This document shows positions 25,552-37,300 of a DNA stretch of 64,000 nt, piece after piece (positions within the stretch are counted from its first letter, which is position 1; every line of letters starts with the position of its first letter). The stretch lies in assembly GCA_015499995.1 (NCBI GenBank), contig JADNRV010000165.1, forward strand, positions 47,248 to 111,247. The letters run 5' to 3'. The notes beneath the pieces were generated by a model, which made no database searches, had not been told where the DNA came from, and worked only from the letters and a program-made list of their open reading frames with translations. The DNA comes from Flammula alnicola. Taxonomy: Eukaryota > Basidiomycota > Agaricomycetes > Agaricales > Strophariaceae. The translations under genes and the position numbers were made by a program.

Positions 25552-27288
25552 GTCTCTGGATTTTGGGTTTCCGCTCCTTCCCCCTAAGCTTTACGTTCTC
25601 TTCGTAATGTGCCTTCTTAGCCCCCTACAATCCACGACATGCGCTCTCCCACTTTTCTCTTCATCTCTTCACACATCGTGTTGTCGCACAGATGTCCCTA
25701 ATCTCCTTGCACGTGCAATACAGGTACTGTAAATACCCTCTATACATCTTTTACTTCGGATCGTAGTCATCTTCATAAAGCTATTTTGTTTCACAACTGG
25801 CCGCTCGTCGTGCGATGGCGCGATGGTTTAGGGAATAAGAATAGCAATCGCTGAAATAAGAAAGATAACGCTAGAAGCGATATTATAGGTGTGCGAAAAT
25901 ATATACGAGTACAACATTACTGTGCAACAGATCTAGAGATGTTTGATGCGCAGTCCACAAATTTAGAATAGACACGCCCGCGTTATGTCGATAAGCGCAG
26001 TACCTAGGCTTGTCCTCGGTCATACTTGACCAATGGTGTGCGGCGCCTCCAGAGGGTATTACTATATCTCCCGCGTTCCAATACGAATGGGGTTGTCCGA
26101 TAGAGAAGGGCTTTTGGCGCCCACAATTTTCAAGTCACAAGGTCCGATGCTTTCTAAAGCTCGTGTTAATTGTCACTATGAACCATGTGAGCGTCATCAA
26201 ATACAGAAATATGTCGTAGAGACGGACCCACGTTTTACGTTCTCGGAGCTTTATATCAGCCTTCTACTCGCTCCGTCTGGATTATAGTTTCGCGAACATC
26301 GGCAAACATGAATCCGCGATGTACGCGGAAATCTGTCAAAGATGAGATAAAAACACCAGCGCCTACTTGTGATTCGTGTGCATCACGCATCTATCAGCAG
26401 TTCATATCTTATCGATGATGACTGATGGTGGGTGCTTGGCTTGAGAGGATCGTGCCATATTCGGCACGTCAGAATGGAGAGATAAGCGAGGCAAATATGG
26501 AGGAATGGAGTTGTCGGCGATTGCGGCGATACGATTGGAATGGCGACAACATACAGAGAGCGCTGGGCGTGAGGGAGAGACTTCTTTGAAGAAATACTTA
26601 CAGTCAAGAGAAAATCGAAGCGGTAGAGGAAGATAGATATCGATGGTGAAAGGCTGTGAACACAGATCGTTTCGACGTTTTGTGGCGCCATGGCCATCAC
26701 GTGTTTCAAGGCGCTTGCTTTTTCCCACAGTTCCCATGATCCCCGAAATAGAACATGAAAAGAGGCAAGATTTCAAGGAATCCGAGGCGAATGGCTGACT
26801 TAGAGCTTAAGGAATTATCGCTGGAGGAGGCAGAATGGTTTGGGAGAGATTTAATGAGAAGAAATTGGGCGGAAGGATGGTGGTAGTTGTGGTTGAAGGG
26901 GATAGTTGTCAGGTTGATAGGGTTGTCAGGGTGGGTTGCCTTTATACGTGGCAAAAATTGAAGAGCACAGGAGATCCATGGATAATTTAGAGGGCGCACC
27001 CAGGGCATACCAGCCCATTTTCTGGCCAGTTATGAGATGGCGAGAGGCAATGGTCAAGACAGAGAAAGATGAATCAAAGATGGGGAGATTTGGGAAGGGA
27101 GACAATGAGGCGCTACGGTAGACCTTGAGGAAACAAAGCAAGAGGTGTTACGTAAGATCATAATGACTCAAATGGCGGAGTTTGAAATATGGGATGTATA
27201 TAAGGACGCGGTTCGCTGTCCGAATTCCCCCTCTTTTCCCCCAACCTAAACATTCCCACGCCCTACTAGAAATTTTTTTTGTTGAACA
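25552..27288. other. Intergenic between VPS1 and TBP
   Basis: About 1.7 kb. A minus-strand ORF from an ATG near 26739 (MGTVGKSKRLETRDGHG...) and others nearby are short, CT-biased and unlike anything I recognise. The 100 bp before 27289 is pyrimidine-rich and contains TATATAAGG at 27196, the likely TBP core promoter. Confidence 0.4.
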
Positions 27289-28530
27289 ATGTCTTTTGCG
27301 TTGCCCGCCCGTCAAATCACTTTTGGCCGTCCCAATGTTTCGTCGCAGCAACAGCAGCCTTACCAGTTCCAGCAGCCTCAGCAGCCGCTTGGTGGTCTCG
27401 CCTTGCCCGGCGGTGGCACCTTCGTTCAGCACCAGCAGCAGCAGCCGTCCAACGGTCTCTCACTTCCTGGACCATCTCCGTTGTCCAACTCCTACATCCA
27501 GCCACAGGCTCAGCCTAAAGCACCATCCCCACCCACAGCTGCACCCTTGACCGCTGTTGCTGCACCTGCCGTCGCGAACAAAGCGGTCGCAGGCCCATCC
27601 ACGCCACCCGCTTCGCAGGTCCCATCCACCCCAGTTCCTTTGACTCTCGAGCAACAACACATCACGGCTGTTGAAGGCATCGTGCCTACGCTCCAGAATA
27701 TTGTCGCTACCGTGAATCTCGATTGCCGTCTGGACCTCAAGACCATTGCTCTACACGCAAGGAATGCTGAATATAACCCCAAGGTTGGTACATGTACTGT
27801 TTTCTAACACACACACGTCGAACTGTTGTCGTTTGTTCGCATGTGTCTAGCGTTTTGCAGCAGTTATCATGCGTATTCGTGACCCAAAGACCACTGCGCT
27901 TATCTTTGCGTCGGGCAAGATGGTCGTCACTGGTGCCAAGTCTGAAGACGATTCGCGTCTGGCGTCGCGCAAGTACGCGCGTATCGTGCAAAAGCTCGGC
28001 TTCGACGCCAAGTTCTCAGAGTTTAAGATCCAGAACATAGTTGGCAGTTGTGACGTCAAGTTCCCCATTCGCTTGGAGGGACTGGCTTACAGCCATGGAC
28101 AGTTTAGCAGCTACGAACCTGAGGTACGTATCGTTATGTCTTTTGATGATGGTCTTGCTCACTGTTCTTTTGCTTTCAGCTCTTCCCTGGTCTGATCTAT
28201 CGTATGATCAAGCCCAAGGTCGTTTTGCTTATCTTCGTATCGGGTAAAATTGTCTTGACGGGCGCAAAAGTGAGTATTTGTCTGTTTCTATTTCCGAGGC
28301 ATGCCTTCGCCGTGGGCTCTTCACTTTGCTGGTCGCCCAGACTAGTAATAGCTGTTGAGGGCTAGGTGATGTCTTCGAACGGTTGAACATGCCTTGCATT
28401 TGGATTCAGTGGACTCGGTTCGAATCCATCCGCTGACCTATTGTTTTCTCTCGACCTTCAGGTCAGGGAAGAGATTTACACTGCGTTCAACACGATATAC
28501 ACCGTGCTGTGCGAGTTCCGCAAGCCGTGA
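27289..28530 (+). CDS. SPT15: TATA-box-binding protein
   Basis: General transcription factor (TFIID, SL1 and TFIIIB subunit). Four exons (27289-27783, 27851-28123, 28180-28269, 28462-28530) encode about 308 residues. The first 120 are Gln/Pro-rich ([17 protein letters not shown]). The saddle then has its two direct repeats: [20 protein letters not shown] to [20 protein letters not shown], and [20 protein letters not shown] to [20 protein letters not shown], ending TVLCEFRKP. All DNA-contacting family motifs look intact. The last intron (192 nt) is much longer than others in the window. Confidence 0.96.
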
Positions 28531-29331
28531 TGCGCTTCCCTCGTCATGTGCTCGTACTCTGTCCCTCTCCGGCCTCGTCGCGTCGCCCTTCGTTGTCTCA
28601 ATACTGTTGCGACCACGGTCATCATCGCTTGTAAACTGGCGCTTCGCACGAGGTCGGAAACCACGAGGAGAGCATCCTAAAAATCATCATAATGTCCGGA
28701 AGAGCTAGGATTGTAGTGCACGTCCCCTTTTCCGATTATCCATCTTTTTCCTCTTGTTAATCTGTGTCGCATTCGGGCTTCTTGAAACATGACAATAATA
28801 TTATATCATCATTCCTCCAATTCTTTTTCTTCATGCATTTACCATCATTCCCCCCACCCATCCATGTGTAAGAACTTTTTGCAAACTCTCATACATACAT
28901 TCTGTATATACAAGCAATCAATATAGTGTCATTCTCCATAGAATGAAATTTCAAGGCTTTTAAGTTCTCATTGAATGCTCAATTCTCGAATGTTTGGTTT
29001 GGCTAGCTGTGACAGTGAGACTTGAAGGCGTGTCGGACGTACCTCTAACCACAACCACGATCATGGCCTTTTACCATCGACTCCTTAAATAATGCACCGA
29101 CTCCTGTCGTCTCAGGGTTGTATACGTCTTACCAATGATGTCGAACATTGAAGCCTCAGGCCTTTTCACAATCCAGTCAGTTTCGTCAGCCAATGTTCTC
29201 CTAAACCTGTAAAGGGTGTACTTCAACCTCGAGCTAAACATCTCTTCGTGCATACAGTATAGTAGACAGCAGGTCCTGTCACCTTACTTTCTCTCACTCG
29301 ACACTCTGGTCTGGTCTCCGTCACTTCTGCT
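28531..29331. other. Intergenic, TBP 3' region and GH5 promoter
   Basis: About 800 bp, AT-rich after the TBP stop with several AATAAT/ATACAT strings. No supportable gene. Confidence 0.45.
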
Positions 29332-31335
29332 ATGGTCAACTTGTTACAACTGTCCGCTCTTTTCGCGTATGACTTGAAGTCGGTCGCATACAAACCCATC
29401 CCTGGCTCGGGTGGGATTTCTGCTGCCTCAAATTTTAACTCCTCTCAGCACTCGAACGGGTCTGCTCCTCTCGCTGCTTCTGCCGCGCATGTCCGGCAGC
29501 GATCTACCAAGAAACACAAGCCAGGCAAGAGTTTGGATACCACCGATGATTCAAGCTCTTGCAATGTAGAACCGTATGATGCTCCGGAAATTTTGGGTCA
29601 GGACTTTCCGCCTTACGACCAAACTACGGCGAACGTATATCGGTATCGGCAGCAACAATCCGTAAATTTGGGTTCTTGGTGAAGTTCTTTCGGCCTTTGT
29701 AACTCCTTATCGCTAATTTATCTTCGTGAGTAGGTTCGTCAACGAGAAATGGATGACGCCGTCCTTGTTCAAGTGTGCTTCGGGTGCTCAAGGAGCTGAG
29801 ATCGATATTGCAAATGGTTGGGGCTCGGTTGACAATGCTCGGGCTGTCCTTGAACGACACTGGGATACTTTCATCACAGAGTCTGACTTTGAATACCTCG
29901 CGAACATCGGTATCAACACCGTTCGACTGCCGATAGGGTATTGGAATTTGGGTCCAAAATTCACGGATAATACGGCGTTCGAGTCTGTTGCTCAGGTGTA
30001 TGAGAACTGTTGGCCGAGAATCGTCCGGGCTATTAACCAGGCTGGCAACGCTGGGATCGGCGTTCTCGTAGATTTGCATGGTGCCGTTGGCAGTCAGAAT
30101 GGGCAACCACACTCGGGAGTCTCTGATGGCCAGACCAATTTTTTCAGCGAACCATCGAACATGGATAAGACTGTCGACGTTCTTACGTTTCTTGCTCAGC
30201 AGCTGGGGTCTGTTAACAACATTGTAGGCATTCAGATTCTTAACGAGCCGCAATACACGGACACGTTGACGGATTTCTGTGAGTCGCCTTTCGGCTTCAG
30301 CTTCTCTGTCGTTAATATTTACTCACTTCGAAATATTTTCTAGACTCGCGAGCCATCGATGCAATGAGATCGACGTGTCCAGCTGCCAAATCCCTCCCTC
30401 TCTACGTGCACGACGGTTTCGATCTCGATCGGCTCTCCTCTTACGTCGCCAGCAGAACAGACTTTGTTGTCCAAGATCATCACTCCTACTTTGTCTTTTC
30501 CCCTTCGGACCAGAAAGAATCGGGGTCGCAGCACACGGTCGACGTCGATGGTGCCATTTCCCAATCCTTGGTCAGGGTTTCTAATAAACAGCGTAGAAAC
30601 CTGGTCGTCGATGAATGGTCGTGTGCTCTCACTCCGGAATCCTTGGAAAGTGAGGGCGACGCGGACAAGGTTCGAAAGGAGTTTTGTACGGAGCAAATGA
30701 AGGTCTACTCCAACGCTACTGCTGGTTGGGGATTCTGGTGTAAGCATTCCTTTTCATTCAGAGAAATGTTGTCATTGACGGTATCGGGCGATATCTCTTT
30801 AGCCTACAAGAAGGAAGGCTGCGAAAGCGATCCTGGGTGGTGCTTCACATCAGCGGTCGGAAAGAGTCTCCCCAGTACTTTCTTCGCCTACGGAAAAGCA
30901 GCTTCCATGAAAGAGGCTAACAACCTTGCGAAGGATGTCTCGGACAACCTCATTATTCCTACAGTCACTGAAAACCTTCTGAACCTGGTGCAACAAAACA
31001 GACCATCATCATCTATAGAACACCACGAGAGATATGCGTTCGGTCCGCTCATTCGTCGTCGGTTTGAGGCCATTCATCAGCACCGAGATGCTCAGAGCGG
31101 GCAGGATACAGATTCATGGCAGCAGTCGACTTCGAGGGGTTACACGGATGGCTTTACGACAGCCAAAGTCTTTGCGAGCTACAACATGTCTAAAGTCGGT
31201 TTCACCGGCCAGTTTATGATGGATGCCATTGAGGTTGCTGGTCCGACTTTGATTGCTCAGGGCACGGAGGATGGATACCATGATGGATTTATGCATGGCC
31301 TCAGAGATGGGGAAAAGCTAGCTGGTGCCCCTTGA
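29332..31335 (+). CDS. GH5 subfamily 9-type exo-beta-1,3-glucanase with C-terminal extension
   Basis: Acts on beta-1,3-glucan of the cell wall or storage glucans. Four exons (29332-29678, 29734-30278, 30344-30739, 30803-31335), about 606 residues. Markers: SVNLGSWFVNEKWM, INTVRLPIGYWNLGP, VLVDLHGAVGSQNG, IVGIQILNEPQ (acid/base Glu), VQDHHSYFVF, VVDEWSCAL (nucleophile Glu), ATAGWGFWSYK and DPGWCF. The first 100 residues are Ser/Lys-rich and lack a standard signal peptide. The last 150 residues lie outside the barrel and repeat a GYxDGF motif (RGYTDGFTTAKVFA, DGYHDGFMHGLRDGE). The enzyme call is firm; location and the role of the tail are not known. Confidence 0.86.
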
Positions 31336-31584
31336 GGTATGTACTTTGGAGTGGCGTCCCCTCGGGCCCTAGTACTGTATAAATCTATAAATCGTCTGTA
31401 CGCGACTTTGTAAAATGACATTAGGGGGTTAAATTGGAGTTAAAACTTTCTATGCAATTTACTCAAAATTTACTACTCGCTCGCCGTTGAACAGATCGCT
31501 GGTCACGTTGTGATCGACTGTCGCGGTCGCGTCCAAAACGTACCGCTTTAGACTTCTCCTAGGGTTCACAGTTCCCACACCACG

Positions 31585-33103
31585 ATGTCCTCTTCACCGT
31601 CACACATACTATTTCAAAAATGCCTACGAGTACCACAAGCTCTATTGCTTAATCCCAAATACTTTTGGCATCTAGCCATCCTCGTCTTAATTGGCGATGC
31701 TTTACTTACAGAACTCATCATCCGATACGTGCCATGTCAGAGTTCTTGACACATCGTTCACATTGTACATGGGACTGATGAAGTTCTCGGACACTCACAG
31801 ACACGGAAATCGATTGGGAAACCTACATGATGCAAACCAAAGTCTTCCTACAAGGTCAACACAACTATAGCCTGATAGCTGGGCCCACAGGGCCTCTAGT
31901 GTATGTTTTTCTATCTTCTCGCTTCAGCCGTGTATTGATCCATATTAGTTATCCTGCTGGTCATGTCCGAATTCATCAATTCTTGTATGGAATCACCGAC
32001 GCGGGCAAAGATATACGGCTAGCACAGCAAATATACGGCGTTCTTTACTTGATAACTCTCGTCCTCTCTTGCGGCATCTATCGCTCAGCAGGCAGCATTC
32101 CTAATTGGATTATCTTGCTGCTACCTCTCAGCAAACGACTCCATGCTATCTTCGCATTGCGCTTATTCAATGACTGTTGGTCCGTGGCAGCAGTGCAAGC
32201 TTCGATCTTAGCATTCCAGAATGGCTTCTACGATACTGGGATGTTGCTTTTCAGGTTAGCGGTGCGTCTGATGTCGTGGAATGATCGCAAAACTCATGCT
32301 AGTCATTCAGTGCCGCCCTTTCTGTGAAAATGGGCATCCTCTTATATCTTCCGGGTCTTCTCGTTATTCTCTTCAAACGAAAAGGGCCAATATCGACTCT
32401 GATCCATCTCGTCACACTGCTCGCCACCCAAGCACTCTTCGCAGTACCTTTTCTCCGAGAAGATCCTTGGGCATATGCTCACTCTGCATTCGACCTTGGT
32501 CGCGTGTTTTTATATAAATGGACCGTCAACTGGAGGATTTTCGATGAAGAAACTTTTTGAGCAACCGCTTAGCCACGACCTTGCTCCTAGGACATGCCAC
32601 AGTTCTCATCGCATTTGGTCTTTTTAAATGGTGTAAACCTGATGGAGGGGTATACCGAGTACTATCTCGCGGAATCAGGAGCCCTTTCTCTCCAGCGGGG
32701 ATCTCATCTGTAACAGCGGATTGTGCGTTCCGAGCATTTTAATCTCAAAATTTCCCCTGCTCACAAAGATACACAGATATAGCCACAGTCCTTTTCACTT
32801 CCAATCTGATAGGAATTTTATTTGCTCGTTCCCTCCACTACCAATTCTACTCGTGGTATGCTCAACAAATCCCCTTCCTTGCTTGGAGAACCCGTTTTCC
32901 CCTTCCATTGAAGTAAGCTCTCGGCATGACAATGTAGATTATTGACTCATTCCACCTTTGTAGGCTCGTGCTCCTTGCGGGGATTGAGTACGCATGGAAT
33001 GTCTTTCCGTCGACACCATTATCTTCCGGAATACTGTTAGCTTGCAATTCTCTTCTACTTGCTGGGATATGGTTTGGGTATCCAAGTGGGAAGAAGTCCT
33101 AGT
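31585..33103 (+). CDS. ALG3: ALG3 dolichyl-P-Man:Man5GlcNAc2-PP-Dol alpha-1,3-mannosyltransferase (one frame break)
   Basis: ER-lumenal GT58 enzyme adding the sixth mannose to the N-glycan precursor. A multi-pass membrane protein: the start [20 protein letters not shown] is followed by the family block [52 protein letters not shown] and [14 protein letters not shown]. The C-terminal membrane segments follow ([31 protein letters not shown]), stop 33101-33103. At 32554 the run TTTTT gives ACT-TTT-TGA. With one more T it reads [15 protein letters not shown] and continues in frame to the end, so a single base seems to be missing. Four or five short introns. Confidence 0.9.
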
Positions 33104-33727
33104 TCACACCTCAGGTTGACGATATTTATGCTCTTTAACGTGGAGAAGTAGGTCTCGATCCTGGCATTTCGACATATAACAAATCAAATTAGCGCAGTAC
33201 TAAGGTCAATATACCAGAAGACTCGTCAGTGTTTTAATCTGTCGGCGTGGCGGTTCAATTGCCTTTCCTACTACTACGTCGCTTTTGGCTTGCTACTTGA
33301 CATATGAAGCGCAGGAACACAAACTTCCATCGAGAAGAACTCACGACTCACTCGGCGATGTATTGACGAGTCAACTTATCTGGGGAAAACTACCACAGAC
33401 CATCAGCTGGATCCTAATTTCAGCCCACCTGCGAATTGTCCATCATTGCCACCGTCGCTGTTCAACGACCACGTGTTTCGGGCAGAAGAGCACAAGTCGT
33501 AGCAAGTCGTCGTATGACTCAAGTGTTTTTCTGACTCCGTATATGTGAACGGATCCCTGCTGTTGCGGCGCTACCTCGTGAGATGCGGCGGCCCCAGTGC
33601 CTGGCCTTAAAGAGCTGTCTGAAAGTAAAAATGACACATTTAACTCTGATTCAATGAATAAAGTACGACGGTGAACTAGACTTCAAATGGTGCATAGTTA
33701 TTGATGGAAGAAATGTAGATAGGAGCG
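33104..33727. other. Intergenic, convergent
   Basis: About 620 bp between ALG3 and the CFEM gene with no convincing coding or structural signal. Confidence 0.4.
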
Positions 33728-34203
33728 CTAATTTAAGGTGTAATACCTCGCGCATTTTCGAATATCCTGCAATTTGAGGATTTACCAACCAGACAAGGAG
33801 TAACCCTGAATGACAAGTTCTAATGAAAACAAGGACGAATGAAAAAGGTAAATGGGCTTACGTATTTCTTGCAATAATAGTAGATAGACTCTTTACTCTT
33901 GCTATAGTCGTCGCTTTGGCAATAGCTCTTGGAGCAAGTGTGCAGGCTGTCGCTCCAGCCACTATTGGAGCAAAGACATTTGTAGTCGTCGTAAGACGAG
34001 CACCCGTAGGTGCTGTAGGAGTACTTCTCCCTACAACTGTAGTAGCATTCTGCGATGAGAAAAGGACAAGATTAGCGCATGGAAACAGAACTTAGGAGAA
34101 GGATGTTACGAGGGTAGTAGTAGTAGTCGCGAGACTCGAGCGCGGCGGCAGACGAAGAGGCGATAACGCTGAGGACGCTGAGTACGACGAAGGAAACACG
34201 CAT
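33728..34203 (-). CDS. Small secreted tyrosine-rich CFEM-domain protein
   Basis: ATG 34203 opens a signal peptide (MRVSFVVLSVLSVIASSSA) followed by a YYYYP stretch. After an intron (about 34112-34050) comes a CFEM-type module: C-YYS-C, ten residues, C-SSYDDYK-C-L-C, eleven residues, C-SKSY-C, fifteen residues, C. The CxxxDxxCxC core has the conserved Asp. A short last exon adds a ninth Cys (IRKCARYY) and stops at 33730-33728. Roughly one residue in four of the mature peptide is Tyr. CFEM proteins bind haem or act at the fungal surface; here no GPI signal is visible, so it may be freely secreted. Exon limits of the last exon are uncertain. Confidence 0.68.
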
Positions 34204-34880
34204 GATGATGATGTGGTAAAAGTTATGCAGAGGGCCGAAGCTGCAGGTTTCGTTTGGATAAACGTTCAGCTTATAAGCTGGATTTTGGGTGACAATTTTA
34301 AGGGGTTGGGGGACGTCATGATTCACGATGATCCTCGACGTCTGACCTGGAAGTTCATTAGCAAACGGTTTCTCCTATTTCTGAGAGAGCAAACTGTACC
34401 GCGATGGAAATAGAGATGGAGAGTCAAGTTGAGACTTCTGGATCAGATGAGTCGAATACTGAGGTCAACTCGGGAAGGAAAGGTGGTAGAGTCGTCTCAC
34501 CTCGAGCTCCATATATACCAAGAAACTCTGGGCTACCCTTCCGCAAGGTATCGTCCTCTTTCCCTCCGACTGACGCGTAAAGAGCGTCGGTAGAGTCGTC
34601 TCACCTCGAGCTCCATATATACCAAGAAACTCTGGGCCACCCTTCCGCAAGTCATCGTCCTCTTTTCCTCCGACTGACGGGTAAAGCGCGTCACTATGTC
34701 CAGCACCCTTCAACGCCGATCGTTCCCCCCAAATCCAACAGTCCCGCTGCCAGTGCCCTCATTCGGAGTCTCAGGACATATCCGCCGCCGCCGTGACATT
34801 CATGCAGACCTTGCCTCCGTGCACACCCTTCTTTCGAACACGGGTGTTCATGCACGCAAGGACGAAGGATTGCGAAGCAT
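34204..34880. other. Intergenic with tandem repeat
   Basis: About 680 bp upstream of the CFEM gene. Its main feature is the two-copy 104-bp repeat at 34485-34692, listed separately. No gene. Confidence 0.5.
34485..34692. repeat. Two-copy 104-bp direct tandem repeat
   Basis: Copies 34485-34588 and 34589-34692 start GGTAGAGTCGTCTCACCTCG (the second in TCGG context) and end ACTGACGxGTAAAGxGCGTC, with only a handful of substitutions and length balanced by small indels. Near identity points to recent duplication. It is not coding in any convincing frame. Confidence 0.9.
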
Positions 34881-36144
34881 TCAATGTCGTGGATGACTTG
34901 CCGCCATGCATTGACAGGGAAAGAGATCCCATGGGGTTGTAGATGATGCCCACATCAGTGAACTGAGCACCTCCCGGTAAGGCCTGTCCTTCATAAAAAT
35001 ACGGTCCTCTTCGGTGCGCGGAGAACTGAGATTGGAGAGCGTAAGTCCTGGTGGGAATGATGTTGCTTTGGGGTTACAATAGGTGAGCTTTCTCAGATAA
35101 AGAAATTGACAATGAACGAGCATCCTCATCTTGATCGACACGTATTCCCTGAATAAAATTGCATTCCGGTATCTTCTTCATCTCGTAGAGTTTCTCCGTC
35201 GCCTTTTCTTCTCCTTGTTGTGAGCCTGATCAGTAATCCCAAGAACGTCACCGGAATAGGTACTGGTGAGTGCATATTCGCCATTGATGGCTCGAGATGT
35301 TCTTGAAAGTCGAGAGATTCATCGTTCAATATGGCTTTTTTAACACAATAAGGTAGTCTAACGAGAAGAAAGTAGACTTACGCCACCTAGTCGTCACCAC
35401 TACAATCTCAACCCGCCCAACAAAATTGTTTCCAACCCACATACCTCGTTTGAAAGAGGGCGCGCAGCAGGTCGGATGAAATTTGGTCAGGTTCTGCCGC
35501 GGTGGAGCAGTCCAATCTGACCGCTCTCGGGGCGCGTGTGCTCAACAATGCGTTGAGGCTGCGCCGTGCGGTTTAGCGTGCTGTATCGGTGTGATGGATA
35601 TCTTCTGCAATGAGCTCATCGCGCTGGCGTACGGCATGAACATGCACAGCCACATCGTAGTCCCGATCGACCTATCCGAGTCCATTCCTGCGCCAACTGT
35701 GGTAGCAAGTGAACGTTTCTGGGACGGCGGTAAAAAGGCAAGGAGGTCCAGAGTCGAGGTGTTGCATGGGCAATATGTCGCCACTTTTGGTATACAGATG
35801 ACAAGATTAACGGAGCAGATAATAGAGTTTTGCTGGATTTGAATGTAAAATCTTGGTCGATGAAATCCTGCATTCCTGAGGATTGGAAGATCGCCGATAA
35901 AATTTCTGGAGGCATTTGGTGAATAAGTTGCTCGTGGCTGGCGCTGACATTCGCGTTCAACTTCAGGCGCTCGCGCTGCAGAACCATGAGGGTCTTCCTT
36001 ACTTTCGCGATCTGACCTTCAAGTTATGCCAGTTTCTTGCATTCCATGCAAAGATTGCCCATTGCGACCCTTGCATGGAGAATTTGTCTCAGGCTCGTGG
36101 CTGGGCGAGTCCCCGGGATTTCCGCACAGGGCGCACCAAGACAT
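34881..36144 (-). CDS. F-box protein, structure uncertain, probably frame-disrupted
   Basis: Substrate-receptor type protein of SCF ligases, a class hugely expanded in Agaricomycetes. ATG 36144 gives MSWCALCGNPGDSPSHE. A coiled stretch (EGQIAKVRKTL, VLQRERLKLNANVSA) precedes the F-box: HEQLIHQMPPEILSAIFQSS, then SAPLILSSVYQKWRHIA and TPRLWTSL. The frame changes near 36030 (METGIT stop versus EGQIAKVRK), and downstream segments (PYASAMSSLQKIS, CNPKATSFPPGLTLSNLSS) lie in different frames without clear splice sites. It may be a decaying family member or another victim of indels. The end at 34881 is only the last open stop. Confidence 0.5.
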
Positions 36145-36548
36145 AGTCGTTCTCCCTGTCAATAAGTATGTCCAAATCTTGTCGTAAATTTAAAGGATCT
36201 TACGTTGAATGATGGTTAGTTGGAATCCGCTGGGTGATCACAAGTTGTAGCAAAGTTACGAGCGCAAGAACACGTTGCGTCAGACCGTGCTGCTGAGGCC
36301 TGAGGTCTGAGCATGTCTGAGCTGACTCCTGAATCACTGACCCTACGCTTGAGATTTCAATTTTCAAGTACATATAAATGTATGCGACTCACGATAATTA
36401 GCACCATGCAGTTGGCGTATTTTCCATAGATCGACGACTTGTTGAGGAGAATGGGCGCAGTTTGTGTGAATGCCTGAAAATCTTTCCTGAAATGGTCCTT
36501 CGACATCACTGCAGTGAAGCTTAGCATTCTTCGATTCTGAACGAATTC
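36145..36548. other. Intergenic, divergent promoters
   Basis: About 400 bp between the F-box gene and ALG13. Nothing else supportable. Confidence 0.4.
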
Positions 36549-37180
36549 ATGCTTGCATTTCTTACCATTGGTTCCACTCGGTTTGATTCTTTGATAGCTT
36601 CTGCCTTCACAGAAAGATTTCTTTCCAGCTTGCGAAGGAAAGGCTACACCAATCTCGTCGTCCAGTGTGGAAATTCGGCATTTGAGTTGGCTAGTACAAT
36701 TCAAAACGGAGAAACTCAAAGTCTGAGCAGGGCTGGGGTAGACATCAAGTTCTGGAAGTTTAAACCATCTCTGCAGGCAGATTACGAAAAAGCAGACCTT
36801 GTAATCAGCCATGCTGGTAAGTTGGGCCCGACGCTGAAATTGAGGTATTTGATGAATATGTTTGCAGGCTCGGGGACGATCTTGGACGTCTTGCGAATGG
36901 GGAAGCCAATGATTGTTGTACCCAACCCAACGCTACTGGATAACCATCAGGAGGAACTTGCATCGGCGCTCCAGTCCATGGGCCATCTCAAAGCTGCCAC
37001 CGTTGAGTATGTCCTGTCCTGCATTCATGGCCGAGCACCACTACATTATTTGACCCACATGTCCCCAGAGATCTTCCCAACGCGATCGAGGAACTTGATG
37101 TATCGAATATAAAACCCTTTCCTCCATTCGATGGTAGTAGATTTGCAAGAATAGTTGACGAAGCAGTGGGGTTTATTTGA
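36549..37180 (+). CDS. ALG13: ALG13 UDP-GlcNAc transferase subunit
   Basis: Catalytic GT28 half of the Alg13/Alg14 enzyme, which adds the second GlcNAc to GlcNAc-PP-dolichol on the cytosolic ER face. It reads [68 protein letters not shown] (sugar-nucleotide loop) and NPTLLDNHQEELASAL, ending FARIVDEAVGFI, stop 37178-37180. Two introns: 36817-36866 within SHAG/SGT and about 37007-37069. Length (about 170 residues) suits the family. It needs the membrane partner ALG14, not in this window. No frame break. Confidence 0.92.
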
Positions 37181-37300
37181 TTTTGTATGTAAAGTAGAGA
37201 GAGGAAAGAAAGGTCCAAGCGCCGATCGCGTTCTTTCCATCCCATCGCGAACAACCTTATTGCATTTCTCACCACAATCTTTATCCTACATACGAGCCAT

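Noticed and set aside
26383..27008. Overlapping minus-strand ORFs upstream of TBP, including one starting MGTVGKSKRLETRDG
   Set aside because: Considered as a small mitochondrial ATP-synthase-type subunit, but no motif matched and no exon chain closed.
28400..28440. GGTTCGAATCC inside the last TBP intron, resembling a tRNA T-arm
   Set aside because: Flanking bases do not form the T stem or an acceptor, and no A-box is placed correctly upstream. It does leave this intron unusually long.
34700..34900. Plus-strand ORF beginning with an SSTLQRRSFPPNP-like sequence after the tandem repeat
   Set aside because: Short, no continuation by splicing, and antisense to the F-box gene's 3' end.
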